From Scilla litardierei (lineage: Eukaryota; Streptophyta; Magnoliopsida; Asparagales; Asparagaceae): 64,000 bases of DNA. Under the pieces are notes generated by a model that saw nothing but the letters and a program-made list of their open reading frames with translations, ran no database searches and was not told the DNA's origin. Where the stretch lies: NCBI GenBank assembly GCA_030789695.1, contig CM061139.1, forward strand, positions 198,559,641 to 198,623,640, written 5' to 3'. The position numbers and the translations under genes are program-made. Numbering within the stretch: the stretch's first letter is position 1; each line of letters starts with the position of its first letter. Of the stretch, positions 45,083 through 56,622 are shown in pieces.

Positions 45083-45180
45083 ACAGCTACTTCCGACTGA
45101 TGCGAGAGAAACTGGATTTATCACAGGTTTTACCTTCTGATCTGCTGTAATGTCATTCCTTTCTGTGTATAAAAAAAGCT

Positions 45181-45907
45181 ATTGGCGTATTGTGTACACT
45201 GCTGGCCCATTCAGTATTCTTGCTGGCCCATTCAGTATTCTTGCGCTATTTTTAAGAAGCGCCCATTTAATAATTTACATTTTAAAAAACGCATATGCTC
45301 ACATTTTTTTTTGATCCATCGGAATTTAAGGTTAGGCGCACGTGCAAGATCCGCATCCATCGGGTTCAAACCCCGATGACCCCTGAGGAAAGACAAGAAG
45401 ATGCAAACCGAACTAGTGTTCATTGGCCATATGCTCACACTTGAAATCACTATAATATGGCTGCCAAATGTTGAAGCTAGGCTAGTGAGGCAGAGCCAAA
45501 CCAACGTGCAAATGGCATCAAGCCTGACACACAACCTCATGGGGCTGATCCAAATACAGGCATGACCCTCGTCGTTATTATTATACTAATAAATGCCCGT
45601 GTCTGGAGGGCACAAATATTGTCGTAAGAACAGATTATTTTTTAGAGGCAGTCATACTCTGTTGAAATTTTAACTCCAAACTCTTCGCACACTGGGAACT
45701 ATTTTTTATGATTATACTGATTTTCTCTTAGTAAAAGAGATTCATAAGTAAAAGAAAAACAAAAACAAGAACTAGCCACAATTTGCACAAATTGGCACAA
45801 GGTCGGTCCACTTGAAATAGAATCAAGAAGCTGATCTTACACAGACTTATAGCCAAATAGTTTAAAACAAGAAAGTTGGGTTCTTGTGAAGGGGGTAATT
45901 AATAAAA
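45181..45907. other. intergenic; tRNA-like B box at 45355-45375
   Basis: CATCGGGTTCAAACCCCGATG resembles a pol III B box inside a small hairpin, with a possible A box AAGGTTAGGCGC upstream. Could be a SINE relic. The rest to 45907 includes the presumed 3' UTR of the DUF1218 gene. Confidence 0.35.
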
Positions 45908-46606
45908 TTATGTATGGACTTCAAGGGTTTGTCCATCTCCTCTCTTCTTGCTCTCCTCTTCCAACTTCACGGCGGCAGAAGAAACATAATACGCCACGCA
46001 AAACAACCCATGAACGAAGCTCATGACACCCCCAACGACGAGAAAATGGGGGTGTCGCGACACGCACGACGTCCTTGATTGGGAATTGGACGTTGATCCT
46101 AGCATCATCAGCGTGAATCCAACCGCCAAGATGATCCTGGCCCCATCAAAGTGCATACATGTCTTAGTTAAAGTTATCATACATGTCTTAGTTAAAGTTA
46201 TTCAAATCTCGAGATTACCATGAGAGGACTAACGTTGCGGCGGCAATTTTCCTGTCCGCCGATGACCCTTTAAATTCCTCCCTGGAACGGATGCAGGTGC
46301 ACCCACCAAACAGGTTAGCAACGACTTGAGCCAGTGCGAGGAGCGCAGACGCAGTGAGCCCAAGCTTGTAGGCCTGATGCAACGGCTCTTTGCACTTGAA
46401 GATCAAGATCATCGAATGCTTTCCCTATCAAAAGATTCAAAGGAGAGAATAATGGGCAAAAATCTGATCATCGACCAAATTTTATATCAGAAAGAGTAAT
46501 ACTGTACCTTGTTTTGAGCCATCTCAGCTTCAATTCCGAGTATGCCAGATGCCACGTCCATGATTATGATCACGGAGCAGATAGTTGTGCCTCCCGCCCT
46601 TGCCAT
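45908..46606 (-). CDS. DUF1218 family membrane protein (MWL/VCC-like), three exons
   Basis: Minus strand. Exons are 46508-46606, 46219-46424 and 45908-46136; introns are 83 and 82 bp with GT-AG ends. The joined frame gives 177 residues with no interruption, and the split Trp codon (TG/G) at the second junction restores SWIILAVGF. Four hydrophobic segments are seen: about 8-25 (ICSVIIIMDVASGILGIEAE), 48-70 (LGLTASALLALAQVVANLFGG), 95-118 (VLSWIILAVGFTLMMLG) and 135-158 (GGVMSFVHGLFCVAYYVSSA). The EAEMAQNK, CKEPLHQAYKLGL and ANLFGGCTC stretches are the DUF1218 signature. In Arabidopsis, relatives act in secondary-wall lignin modification and vein patterning at the ER or plasma membrane. Which subgroup this belongs to is not decided. 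Confidence 0.88.
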
Positions 46607-46608
46607 TC

Positions 46609-47563
46609 TCGTTGGTGCAAGGTTTGAGTGACAGAGACTATAAAGAAGTGTGAGACGGAGAAATATAGTGGAAGAGACCCTTCGCTTGCAATAGAAAGTA
46701 GACATTACATGTGAGAGAATCCGAATAAAGGAATAGCATATGGCCAGTAATCAAAGAACAATGCAGAAAGGACTTGCCAGTGTAAATATGCTTGCAACTT
46801 CCCCTGTTGTCACCTCTTTCCATCGCTCTTCATGGATCGTTCCCGCCAGAGTAAAGAAATCTTAGTAAGGCTCAGTCACTCGAATGAGCACGACTGCGAA
46901 GAAAAAGGACATAATTTAGGATGTTCTAGTGTCAGTAATTAAATTTTAGCATCTTGCTAGCCTATTTTGTTAAATTGGCAAAAGGGTCTGGTTTGATGTT
47001 GCTGTATGTATTCCACAATGATTTTTTGTTTATGGTGAAGTGTGATGGCTGCAAGGAAAGTAACTGTACGTACAAAATAACCAGACCGGCACAACGTTGT
47101 TCAGAATTTGACATGTTGCAGAACAGATTCTTGGTAGCACTCGCAATGAGTTGAGATCTTTACCCTTCTTCGGCAGGCAAGATGAATCCATCTTTTTCTT
47201 CAAAACTTACTCTCTTATCCAGGTATCATCTGCGACAAATATCCACAGATGGAGTTAACTAACTAAATTTTATGGAACAGGAAAGAAAACAAATCCCGTC
47301 TGCAAACAGCTAAAAATAGTAGACGTTCCAGGATGACCGGAGATTCTATGCTGATGCTTCGTCGCTCTGGTATTTGACGATGGATGAGCATTCCGACGTC
47401 ACCAGTAACATTGGTATACACTCTAAGCTGAAGTATTTCATGGTCATCCAATAGATTCTCATTGAGAAATTTGGGACGTTCTGAGACTATCAATCATATT
47501 AAAAAGAAAAAGTAAAAAACCATTTTAATTCTAGCATTAATTTAAAAGAAAATAACATACATA
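46609..47563. other. 5' region of the DUF1218 gene and intergenic sequence
   Basis: 46609-46870 is the probable leader and promoter of the DUF1218 gene, with a CTTTATAG TATA-like box (minus strand) about 45 bp upstream of the ATG. 46870-47563 shows no recognised feature. Confidence 0.4.
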
Positions 47564-47573
47564 CATAGAATAC

Positions 47574-47692
47574 GAGAAAATTGGCTAAATGCCACCGGTC
47601 AAAGTTGAGTTTTAATTTTTACCATCATTTTTAAAAACTTTGCTAGAATAACACCCTAACGAAAATAGTGACGAAAATACCCCCAGTCAAAA
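47574..47692 (+). repeat. left terminal inverted repeat of the MULE
   Basis: Begins GAGAAAATTGGCTAAAT; inverted partner at 58013-58131. Confidence 0.9.
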
Positions 47693-48059
47693 TAATATAA
47701 AACCCCTTGAAAAACGAAGCGGTCGGTGGTCTTTCTCCTCCATTTTGCCGCCAAAATCGTCCACCTTTCCCGCGAAACCCATAAAACATCCCGTCGTCGT
47801 CCTCGCCGACCATCCCTCCACCTCTTTTCCCGGCTACAACCGCATATGTCGAAGCTGCAATGATCCGAACCACCGAACGCACAAACCAATCGCCGCTTCT
47901 CCAACTCATTCGGCATAGCCCTCGCAAGCAGAACTCACAGCACCGCCGTACCAAGCCTACAGCTCCTCATTGATTATCGAACGAGGTTAGTGAATAGCGA
48001 TTTTTTTTGGAATTTTTTTAATTTTGGGTATCATTTTAAGGCTTCATCCTACTCAAATT

Positions 48060-48660
48060 CTTCGCAAATGTAAAGGATATTGATGCTCATAACACTAAAC
48101 ATGCATAATAGGACATTAGCATCAATATACGTTAAAATAAGTTGGAATACGCTAGTATACGCTAGTTTACGCGACATTTAGAAGCGCAAAGCAGCGCATT
48201 TCAGCGCAAATTGGCGTATATAAGTGCATATCAGTTAATTTGAGGGGATAATAGTACGTTCATATCTAGGAAGCATTATAATGCGATGAGGGTCATGTTT
48301 TTCTATTTGTTGTGTAAAATACGAAGTTATAAGATGTTAAATGCTGACTTAGTGGGAAAATAATATCACTGATTGGTGTTATACGCTGACTTGGAGTTGT
48401 GCATACCACTATACTAGCATAATTGGAAATGAGCATCAATATACGGAAAAATACGTTGCAATACGCTAGTAAACGCTGGTTTACGCGACATGTAGAAGCG
48501 CAAAGCAGCGCTTTTCAGCGCAAATTGGCGTATATCAGCGTAAAGCAGTGCATATCAGTTAATTGGAGTGAATAATATTACGTACCTATCTAGGAAGCAC
48601 TGTTATGCGAAGAGCAGAATGGTTTTGTATTTTTCTTTGTAAAATACGATGTTATACGCT
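48060..48660 (+). repeat. 314-bp tandem repeat, about two copies, left arm
   Basis: The landmark GAAGCGCAAAGCAGCGC occurs at 48181 and 48495 (314 bp apart). It is followed each time by CAGCGCAAATTGGCGTAT and a CTAGGAAGCA stretch. Related copies lie at 51850-52650, and inverted ones at 56750-57560. Confidence 0.85.
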
Positions 48661-48740
48661 ATTACTAATGCCACCACTACATTTTTAGGGTTTCAACAAG
48701 AATCAACCATATTCTGAGGCCAAAATCCAACTTTGAGCAA

Positions 48741-51728
48741 ATGGATTCGAATAAAGGTGAATTTAACGATGTTATACTATGAATTTTTTTGTTAGATCTG
48801 ATATGCGTCAGCTGTATACGTTGTTATGCATGCATAAACGTTAGAATACATGATTAACTTTCCTGCAGGTATACTAGTTCCAATTAATTATGGGGGAGAG
48901 TGGAAAAAAGGTAGTGATGGTTGTTGGACCTATGATGCATTGTTTACAAGGTATGTAAGAGTTAGAGGGTCGACAACTTACCCGGAACTAATTGATAAGA
49001 TCTGTGCTGAAACTGGGATTAGTAAGGATGATAGCATAATTGACGTGAAGGCATGGATTAGTTACCCGGTGAATACCGTGATGCCGCCCTTTATAATGCT
49101 GAGGAATTCAGATATTTCAACATTCATTGAGCTCATTGCCAAGAGAGATTACAACGTTCCTTTATGTATAAGTACATCGCCAAAACCAAAGGTTGTGATA
49201 GCCCCAGTCCGCCAGTTGTGGTAGACAAAATAAAGGTGAATGCCGTCGTGGCCCAACCAGTAAGCAAGAGCGTGAACAAGCCCATAACAGTCCCATTTGG
49301 TATCCAAGACAACAATGATGGTTGTTCTCCTATCGGTCTGGAGGACATTAAACTGACCAATCCAATAGATAATTTTGGTGGTAATGATGAAGCGTATTCG
49401 ATGCACGAAGATGAAGTCGAAGAAGAAGATAGTTGTAATGACGAATTTGACAACGATGACCCCTTCAATGATGTTTGTGATGATGATTCGTATGAACGAC
49501 CGGATCCATTTGCGTGTGTATGTGATGGTATGTTTGATCCATATTTTGGTGTGTTTGTGGAATCACGCCTGACCGTACATCCAGTAAAGGGTGATCATGC
49601 AACAGAAAATATAGACAATTATGATGATGGCCATACAAACAAGCAATGTGATTCACATCCTCTCCCCATAGTCCCAACTGAGCCTGTTTTTACAGGTATA
49701 CTGTAGTAAATTGGCTATTACTATGTTATATTGGTGTATACTGTAGTAAAGTAGATAATTGTGCAGGTAATTGTGCAGGTAATCACAATCATACCATCAC
49801 TTGTGGTAACGAAGGACCTTCTGAAGCACATTCGACCAATGTGAACGTTCATGTGATGAAGGATTTCAGCGTTGGTGAACTTGTAAGAAGCAAGGTTGAA
49901 CTGTTGCTCCGACTGCGTATTATAACCGTGAAGGCGAATCGTGAGTTTCGCATTACACATTCTGACCGCAAGAGGCTTATTGCTATCTGTGTTGACAAGT
50001 CTTGCACGTGGAGGCTTAGGGGGTCATTGTCAAAGAAGCATGGAGCATGGATCATTCGTTCATACGTGAAGGGTCACAGTTGTTCCATTGATGCAAGGTT
50101 TAAGCGTTATCGTGGAAGTGCAACAAGTGAAGTTATTGCGCAAATGGTTAAAGATGATAATAATGATCCGTTGGATATCGTGAAAATGTTAGAAAAGGTG
50201 TATGGTATAAAAATAAGTTACTGGAAAGCTTGGAAAGCCAAGGAGATTGCTACACAACTGATACGTGGCAGTCCGGAAGAATCTTTTATGGTACTCCCAT
50301 CTTACTTGTGGTTGTTGGAGCATGCAAATCCCGGAACGTATTCGGCATATCAGTTAGACGTGAACAATTGTTTTGTGTAATGTTTCTTGGCATTTGGGCC
50401 ATCAATTGTGGGTTTTGAATCTTGCATCCGACCCGTTATAGCTGTAGATGCATGCTTCTTGAAGGGACGTTACAGAGGCAAATTATTCATTGCTACTTGT
50501 ATGGACGGAAACAACCAAATTTATCCATTAGCATTTGGCGTCGCAGCAACGGAAAACGATGCATCGTGGGCATGGTTCTTTCAGCAACTTCGCCATGTTA
50601 TTGGGGCCCGACAAGATTTAGTGTTTATTTCTGACCGTCATCCTTCAATTGAGAAATGTTGCAAGGAGCAATTTCCTGAAGCAGTGTATGGAATTTGCAT
50701 GTTCCATCTGGGGTTGAACATGAATGCAAAGTACAAGGTGAAGGCGAATGAATTCTTGTACAGTGTGGCTAAGGCTTATACAGAGATAGATTTCGAAGAG
50801 AAGTTGCAGCATGTGCGGTCAACAAAGCGGCAAGTATACGACTATCTTATGGATGCCGATCCCAAAAAATGGGCTAGGTGTTTTTTTCCTGCGAGGCGAT
50901 ACAGTATTATGACGACCAATATTGCCGAGTCAATGAATGCTCTCTTGAAGGTGGCTAGGGAATTTCCTATTATCACTTTGTTGGAAACTATTAGAACAAA
51001 GTTACAGGCTTGGTTCCATGATCGCCTACGACTCGCCAACAAATGCACTAGCATACTCACTCCTTATGCTGAGAGAAAGATGGGTAAGCGAGATGATAAG
51101 TCACGGCACTTCATGGTACATCCAATTGATGAATTCAGGTTTTACATTCTTGATGGTCAACGTGATGCAACGGTTGATTTAAATTTGCGCAATTGCACGT
51201 GCTATAAATTCCAGCTAAACCAGTTGCCATGCGCACATGCAATCAGGGCTTCCAGGACGCGTAATATATCTTCTTATACACTTTGTTCAAGGTAAAATTC
51301 GTTATACGTAGGTATACGTTTGTATACTTTCCGTGTATCAGCGTTCAAAAGCGTATAATAGTGTCTAATGGCGTAGAGTAGTGCATACTGGTATATATTA
51401 GTTTTTACTCGAGTGTTAAAATATGATTCTTATCTTATGCAGGTTTTACACAATTGAATGTTTAAGGCTGGCATACGCCCTACCATTGAATCCAGTTCCG
51501 CATCGAAGTGAGTGGTATCGAGTCGTACCACAAAGTGTCCAAGATGTGGTTGTACGTCCGCTAGTTGTTTCGAACATAAAAGGAAGGAGAAAGAAGAAAA
51601 GGATGCCTTCACAAGGAGAGGAAACCCCTGGAGATCTCCCAGGAAGGAGGTGTGGACGATGCCGAGAGCTGGGCCATAATAGGCAAACATGTAAGGGGAA
51701 GGAGTATGTACCAACTCAACCATTGTGA
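48741..51728 (+). pseudogene. mudrA-type (MULE) transposase with one frameshift and one nonsense codon
   Basis: Exons: 48741-48756 (MDSNK), 48869-49695, 49779-51291, 51443-51728. All introns are GT-AG and rejoin codons correctly (K-G-ILVPINYGGEW, CSR-FYTIECLRLAYA). The first 110 residues (VPINYGGEWKKGSDGCW, FTRYVRVRG) resemble the N-terminal region of plant MULE proteins. An acidic linker follows, then the DNA-binding zinc region (CVDKSCTWRLRG, WIIRSYVKGHSC). Next is the DDE core with IAVDACFLKG, FISDRHPSIEKC and NIAESMNALL, a SWIM finger (CTCYKFQLNQLPCAHA) and a C-terminal knuckle CGRCRELGHNRQTC. Near 49195-49205 the frame shifts by one. At 50378-50380 a TAA precedes the first catalytic Asp. 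Otherwise the ~880-codon gene is complete. It would cut and move the element by binding the long TIRs in the nucleus. Confidence 0.88.
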
Positions 51729-51849
51729 TGGTGCATCAAAATTTTATGTTTAGCCCTTCATCAAATTGTAATAATTTGCAACAATGTAAGTGGAAGGTTT
51801 AACTAATAATAAAGTCAGATTGCAGCTAAAACATGTCCATTGTGATGCT

Positions 51850-52650
51850 TGTATCATGAATACATACTACGAAAGCTTGTATGTTCAGCAACTGGCGAAG
51901 TGCGTCAATAGGCTTTGAAATACGATGTAATACGGTGGTAAACGCTTGTTTACGTGCCAATATGAAGCGCAAAGCAGCGCATCTCAGCGCAAATTGGTGT
52001 ATAGCATTTAATTTGAAGGTATAATGGTTGAAAGACTACTTAATCATTCTTAGAATGAATAATATCAGATTTCACCTTAAACAGGTCCATTGAAACTAAA
52101 CACGTGAACCCAAAACTGTCATTTCTTTTGAAAAAGTCATCCCAAAAATGTACATTGTGAAGAGTGTAACGTGCCTAAATACTCCGTAAACTTGGACGTT
52201 AATGAACGGGCGAAGTGCATCAATAGGCGTTGAAATACGATGAAATACGGTGGTAAACGCTTGTTTCCGTAACATTTGAAGCGCAAAGCAGCGCATCTCA
52301 GCGCAAATTGGGGTATAACATTTAATTTGAAGGTATAATGGTTGAAACAGTACGTACTCATTTTTAGAATGAATACTGTCAGATTTAACCTTAAAAAAGT
52401 CAGTTGAAACTAATCACGTCTACCCAAAACTCTCATTCCTCCTGAAGAAGACGACCCTAAAATGTACATTGTGATGAGTGTAACGTGCCTAAATTCTCCG
52501 TAAACTTGGACGTTAATGAACGGGCGAAGTGCATCAATAGGCGTTGAAATACAATGTAATACGGTGGTAAACGCTTGTTTACGTAACATTTGAAGCGCAA
52601 AGCAGCGCAAAGCAGCGCATCTCAGCGCAAATTGGTGTATAATAGTACAA
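51850..52650 (+). repeat. 314-bp tandem repeat, nearly three copies, between the two MULE genes
   Basis: GAAGCGCAAAGCAGCGC at 51964, 52278 and 52592 (period 314). Same family as 48060-48660. The last copy has an internal duplication of AAAGCAGCGC. Confidence 0.88.
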
Positions 52651-52796
52651 ACAATATAATTAACGACAGAAGTACATTGATTAAAATTTAAACTAATCTC
52701 TTGTACCATGGAAAGAGAGATTTGATTTGAGATACGCATCCATAACCAAAAGTAATGTGTCAATTTTCTATACATAATATACAAATCATATACAAA

Positions 52797-55700
52797 TCAA
52801 GCGTTGATATCCTTCTCATCATATACAAATGTCCCGGCAGTGGTTTTGGACCACTTTACCATATCCACCGCAAGTTGCCTCCTGTAATCAATAAAGTGCG
52901 AAGACGATAATCCATGGAGGTCCGTATTCATTGCCAAGCACTGAACAAATTTAATGGCATAAACCCCACAGTCCCAACTGTTTGGCTGCTGTGGAACATC
53001 AACAATTGTCATAGCAAATGGGATGTCAGGGTCCAATTTGGATTCAGCGCTTGCAAAACTCTCGTTGTACAGGGACGGTGCGATTGCGGCATGCATCCTA
53101 AAGATCTCGCGGCGTTCTTCCTTGTACGCACTCGACATGGAGTCATACACTTTGACTTCTTTCTTAGCAAAGTCATATGCATATGCAGCCCAGTGCGACC
53201 CCGCAATGTTTTCGATCCCATAGACGTGGTCACAATTGACACATGGCTTACATGCCCAATTTTCATTCAACCCTATAACAAACATTAGCAAATCAAGGTC
53301 CATGGCACCCCATGACAACGCAGCTCCATCCAGCTTTTTCTCGGCATTCATCTGCCGGTTTTCCAAAAACAACTTGTACCCATACTTAACGGACCTGCTG
53401 TAAAGACCGCCCAAACAAGTCCATTTTGATGATGGGAACATATCAGGATGCTCCTCAACTTGCATGTTAAGTAACTGGAGGTGTGCATCAATATGCTGTA
53501 AAATGCGTTGGAATACGTTAATAAACAATGGTTTAATTGACGCATAATTAGTATGTCGTATGCAAAAAGATGTGTTGCGTTAAAATACACTACTATACAC
53601 TATTATACGTTAATATACACTAGTATACGTCGACATACACCGGTGTATTTGAGTGCATTTGGGCGTATACTAGCGTATTTAGGCGCATATCATTGTATAT
53701 AATTAAAAAAGCTAAGATTATTGCAAGAATTCATCAAGAAAAATATTAGTTTAGAAATAATATTAGTACATACCTCACTACTAAGCCATCCTCTTGCAGA
53801 AATGAGCACTTCCAAGTTCTTGCAAGATATGGAATCCAATGTCTTCACCCTAGTCACTAGTCCAGCTACTTCGGCCCTTGATAGATTCTTCGACATCCAT
53901 GATCTTAACAACTCAAACCTCGAAGTATCGTAAGAGAAATCCGTTGTAGTAGGGGTGGATAGGGGTAAATCAATAAGATTTTCTTTTTCAGCTTGGGCTT
54001 CTTTTTCAGCTTCTTTTTCGGCATAGCATATCAGCGCTAGATTCTTCTTCTCAGCTTCTTTATCATCACCCTTCTTCTTCCTTGGTTTTTTTTGGCCCTC
54101 AGGTTTCTGGTATGGGCTAATAACCGCAGCTGCAGGCCTCTTCGTCCTCATAGGTCGTCCACCTATGTTAATTTGACTCTTGTGTTCCTCGACCGCAGCA
54201 CTAACTTCAGCAGATATAGCCCCAGACATAGCAGTCATGTCAAAACCGGGCTCGTCAATAACCGCCGCACCATCAAAACACTTTTCATCGTCATGGATTT
54301 CGATCGATGTAGGGGGTTCATTTGTTGGTTGTGGGAGTTTAAGTTCAGCCCTCAGTTGCCTCTCCATTTTGAAAATAGCCGTGGCTATCTGATAGGAAAA
54401 AATGTCCTTCACTCGCTTCGCGACATTTATCTCAACCCTCTTGACATCCAACCTATCCTTCTCAAACGAGGCCACCCTCCCCTCCAACACTGTTATACGA
54501 TCTTCCATCTTCTTGTTGCTCTCGTCCATCTTCTTTTCTAGATTCTTCAGAGCCAACGTCAAGTTTAGAAGCCCGGGACCCTTCTCTTCTTCAGCTCCAC
54601 CAGGAGGCATTGAATATCCTAGAAAAGCCGGTCTGTAATCAAGGAAATTTCGGACTCCATGATAGTAATCAATTTCCAATTCTGCGGCTTCCGGTGTTAA
54701 TCGCATGAAAGGTAACTGCAAGAACAATAAATAAATAAGTCTATGATGTGGAAAAAGCGAAAATACACCAATATACATCAGTATACGCTAATATACGCTA
54801 GTATACGTTGACTAACTCTGATGTATAATGGCGTATTTTCGCGTATACGAGTGTATTTGAGTGCATACAGTGTCATATCATTATATATAATGAAAACATA
54901 ACTAGGTGGTATGTAAAAATCTGTGTTACGTTCACATACACCAATATAAATCAGTATACGCTAATATACGCTAGTATACGTTGACTAACACTGATGTATA
55001 ATGGCGTATTTTCGCGTATACGAGTGTATTTGAGTGCATACAGTGTCATATCATTATATATAATGAAAACATAACTAGGTGGTATGTAAAAATCTGTGTT
55101 ACGTTCACATACACCAATATACATCAGTATACGCTAATATACGCTAGTATACGTTGACTAACACTGATGTATAATGGCGTATTTTCGCGTATACGAGTGT
55201 ATTTGAGTGCATACAGTGTCATATCATTATATATAATGAAAACATAACTAGGTGGTATGTAAAAATCTGTGTTACGTTCACATACACCAATATACATCAG
55301 TATACGCTAATATACGCTAGTATACGTTGACTAACACTGATGTATAATGGCGTATTTTCGCGTATACGAGTGTATTTGAGTGCATACAGTGTCATATCAT
55401 TATATATAATGAAAACATAACTAGGTGGTATGTAAAAATCTGTGTTACGTTCACATACACCAATATACATCAGTATACGCTAATATACGCTAGTATACGT
55501 TGACTTACACTGGTGTATAATGGCGTATTTGGCCGTATACTAGTGAATTTGAGTGCATACAGTGAATTTGCATGCATATACGCCAATATACTTTGACCTA
55601 CACTGGTGTATAACGGCGTATTTGGGCGTATACTAGTGTATACTAGTATACGCTAGTATACGTTGACTTACACTAGTATACTGCGACGCACACAGGTGTA

Positions 55701-56622
55701 TATTGGCGTATTTGGGCGTATACTACTGTATTTGAATGCATACAGTGTCATATCATTTTACATAATGAATAAACAAAAGGATATTGAAAGATAAGTCCAT
55801 TCTTACATCTTCAACGTCAAATATAGTCTGCCTAGCTAGGGAATAGCCACCTTCCAACGCGTTTGACGTATCCCATCGAAAGATCCTTGGAAGAGGGTTC
55901 CCAGGCACCCTCCTAGCCAAGGCAGCAGTGAAATCTGGCAAAAGACACTCAAGAACCCATGCTTGAATAGCAAATGGGAATGTCCCCACCTTCAGATGTG
56001 CCACACCTGGTTTCTTAACCCTGATCAACATGTGGGCCCACTCCTTCACCAATTCTTCATACACCAATCTTCCCCATGGGTATGCATTGAACAGCTCCGG
56101 ATCATCTGCCAAGCATATTGCCCTTGTATGCACAATGTTCCCAGCGTCTTTCACGAAGACCATGCTGTGGATGATGTAAAGCACAGCAAGCTTGCGAATT
56201 TCTACGCCGCCAGGATTTTCAACGGCCTCGGTGCCGAGCTTGGCCATCACATCTGAAAATCGAAGGGTAGCTGTGTCAAGGAAAGCCCGAAACGGTGTCT
56301 CTGCTTCCTCGTCACAATTCGGGAACTCCCCGAATGGCAAGCCAGTCACAAGCGCAAATTCCACAGGCCCAAATGTATGCCAATGCCCGGCTATGTTAAA
56401 CTTTAATGCCCGTTGATTTGGGCTGGTACTGCTTTCAACATCCCCTCTACATAATAACCAATGCAAAGTAGGACTTTGTATCGGGAATTTCTCAAGCTTA
56501 GACAAGAACCATATGAAATTGTACTCCTTCAACATTGTCTGGAATGCATCTTCGCCCAAGTATGCCCTTGCCTCTCGTATGCAATCCACGAAAGCCCGAT
56601 TATTAACTTTGATTTTACCCAT
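52797..56622 (-). CDS. DUF1985 / Ulp1-like (C48) cysteine protease gene of the MULE, three exons, intact
   Basis: Minus strand. Exons are 55807-56622, 53774-54715 and 52797-53474 (816, 942 and 678 bases). Introns are GT-AG and in phase 0, giving 811 residues with no stop. Residues 1-270 hold the DUF1985 domain (WLLCRG, HTFGPVEFALVTGLPFGEFP). The middle has a coiled coil (LALKNLEKKMDESNKKMEDR) and a Lys/Glu-rich, possibly nuclear-targeting stretch (KPEGQKKPRKKKGDDKEAEK). The C-terminal 220 residues are the C48 peptidase-like domain with His in AGSHWAAYAYD, Asp in VKVYDSM, and Asn and Cys in QQPNSWDCGVY, so the catalytic set is present. C48 enzymes cleave SUMO from proteins. In MULEs the role is unknown. 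Intron 1 (54716-55806) contains a 173-bp tandem array. The start at 56622 (MGKIKVNNRAF) is the first ATG of the conserved frame. Confidence 0.88.
54770..55720. repeat. 173-bp tandem repeat inside intron 1 of the Ulp1-like gene
   Basis: CTGATGTATAATGGCG recurs at 54818, 54991, 55164 and 55337, and as CTGGTGTATAATGGCG at 55510, each 173 bp apart. Units are nearly identical up to about 55500 and degenerate beyond. Within the unit, TATACGCTA and GCGTATA words repeat at a finer scale. Confidence 0.93.

Larger units (their letters stand above)
30704..45180 (+). mobile_element. decayed L1-type LINE with several nested insertions
   Basis: LINE blocks are 30704-30918, 31122-31740, 32410-32736, 33761-34171, 40407-43313 and 45083-45180. 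Between them lie a ~200-bp unknown insert, a hAT-like element, a TAA-flanked TIR element, a Copia element and a TRIM. Translation across the insertion sites rejoins the conserved LINE reading (for example VLDKFK to PSLLDIAE across the Copia element). The order ORF1 (DUF4283 and zinc knuckle), ORF2 (endonuclease, reverse transcriptase), then RNase H is that of plant L1 elements. A short A-run (about 45170-45177) may be the tail. The 5' end seems truncated at 30704. Confidence 0.82.

Noticed and set aside
45300..45400. A tRNA gene around the GGGTTCAAACCCC box
   Set aside because: The T-arm-like hairpin stands alone; no matching acceptor or D arm was found.
49133..49468. Minus-strand frames across the mudrA linker
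   Set aside because: They are antisense shadows of the acidic linker and share no motif with known proteins.
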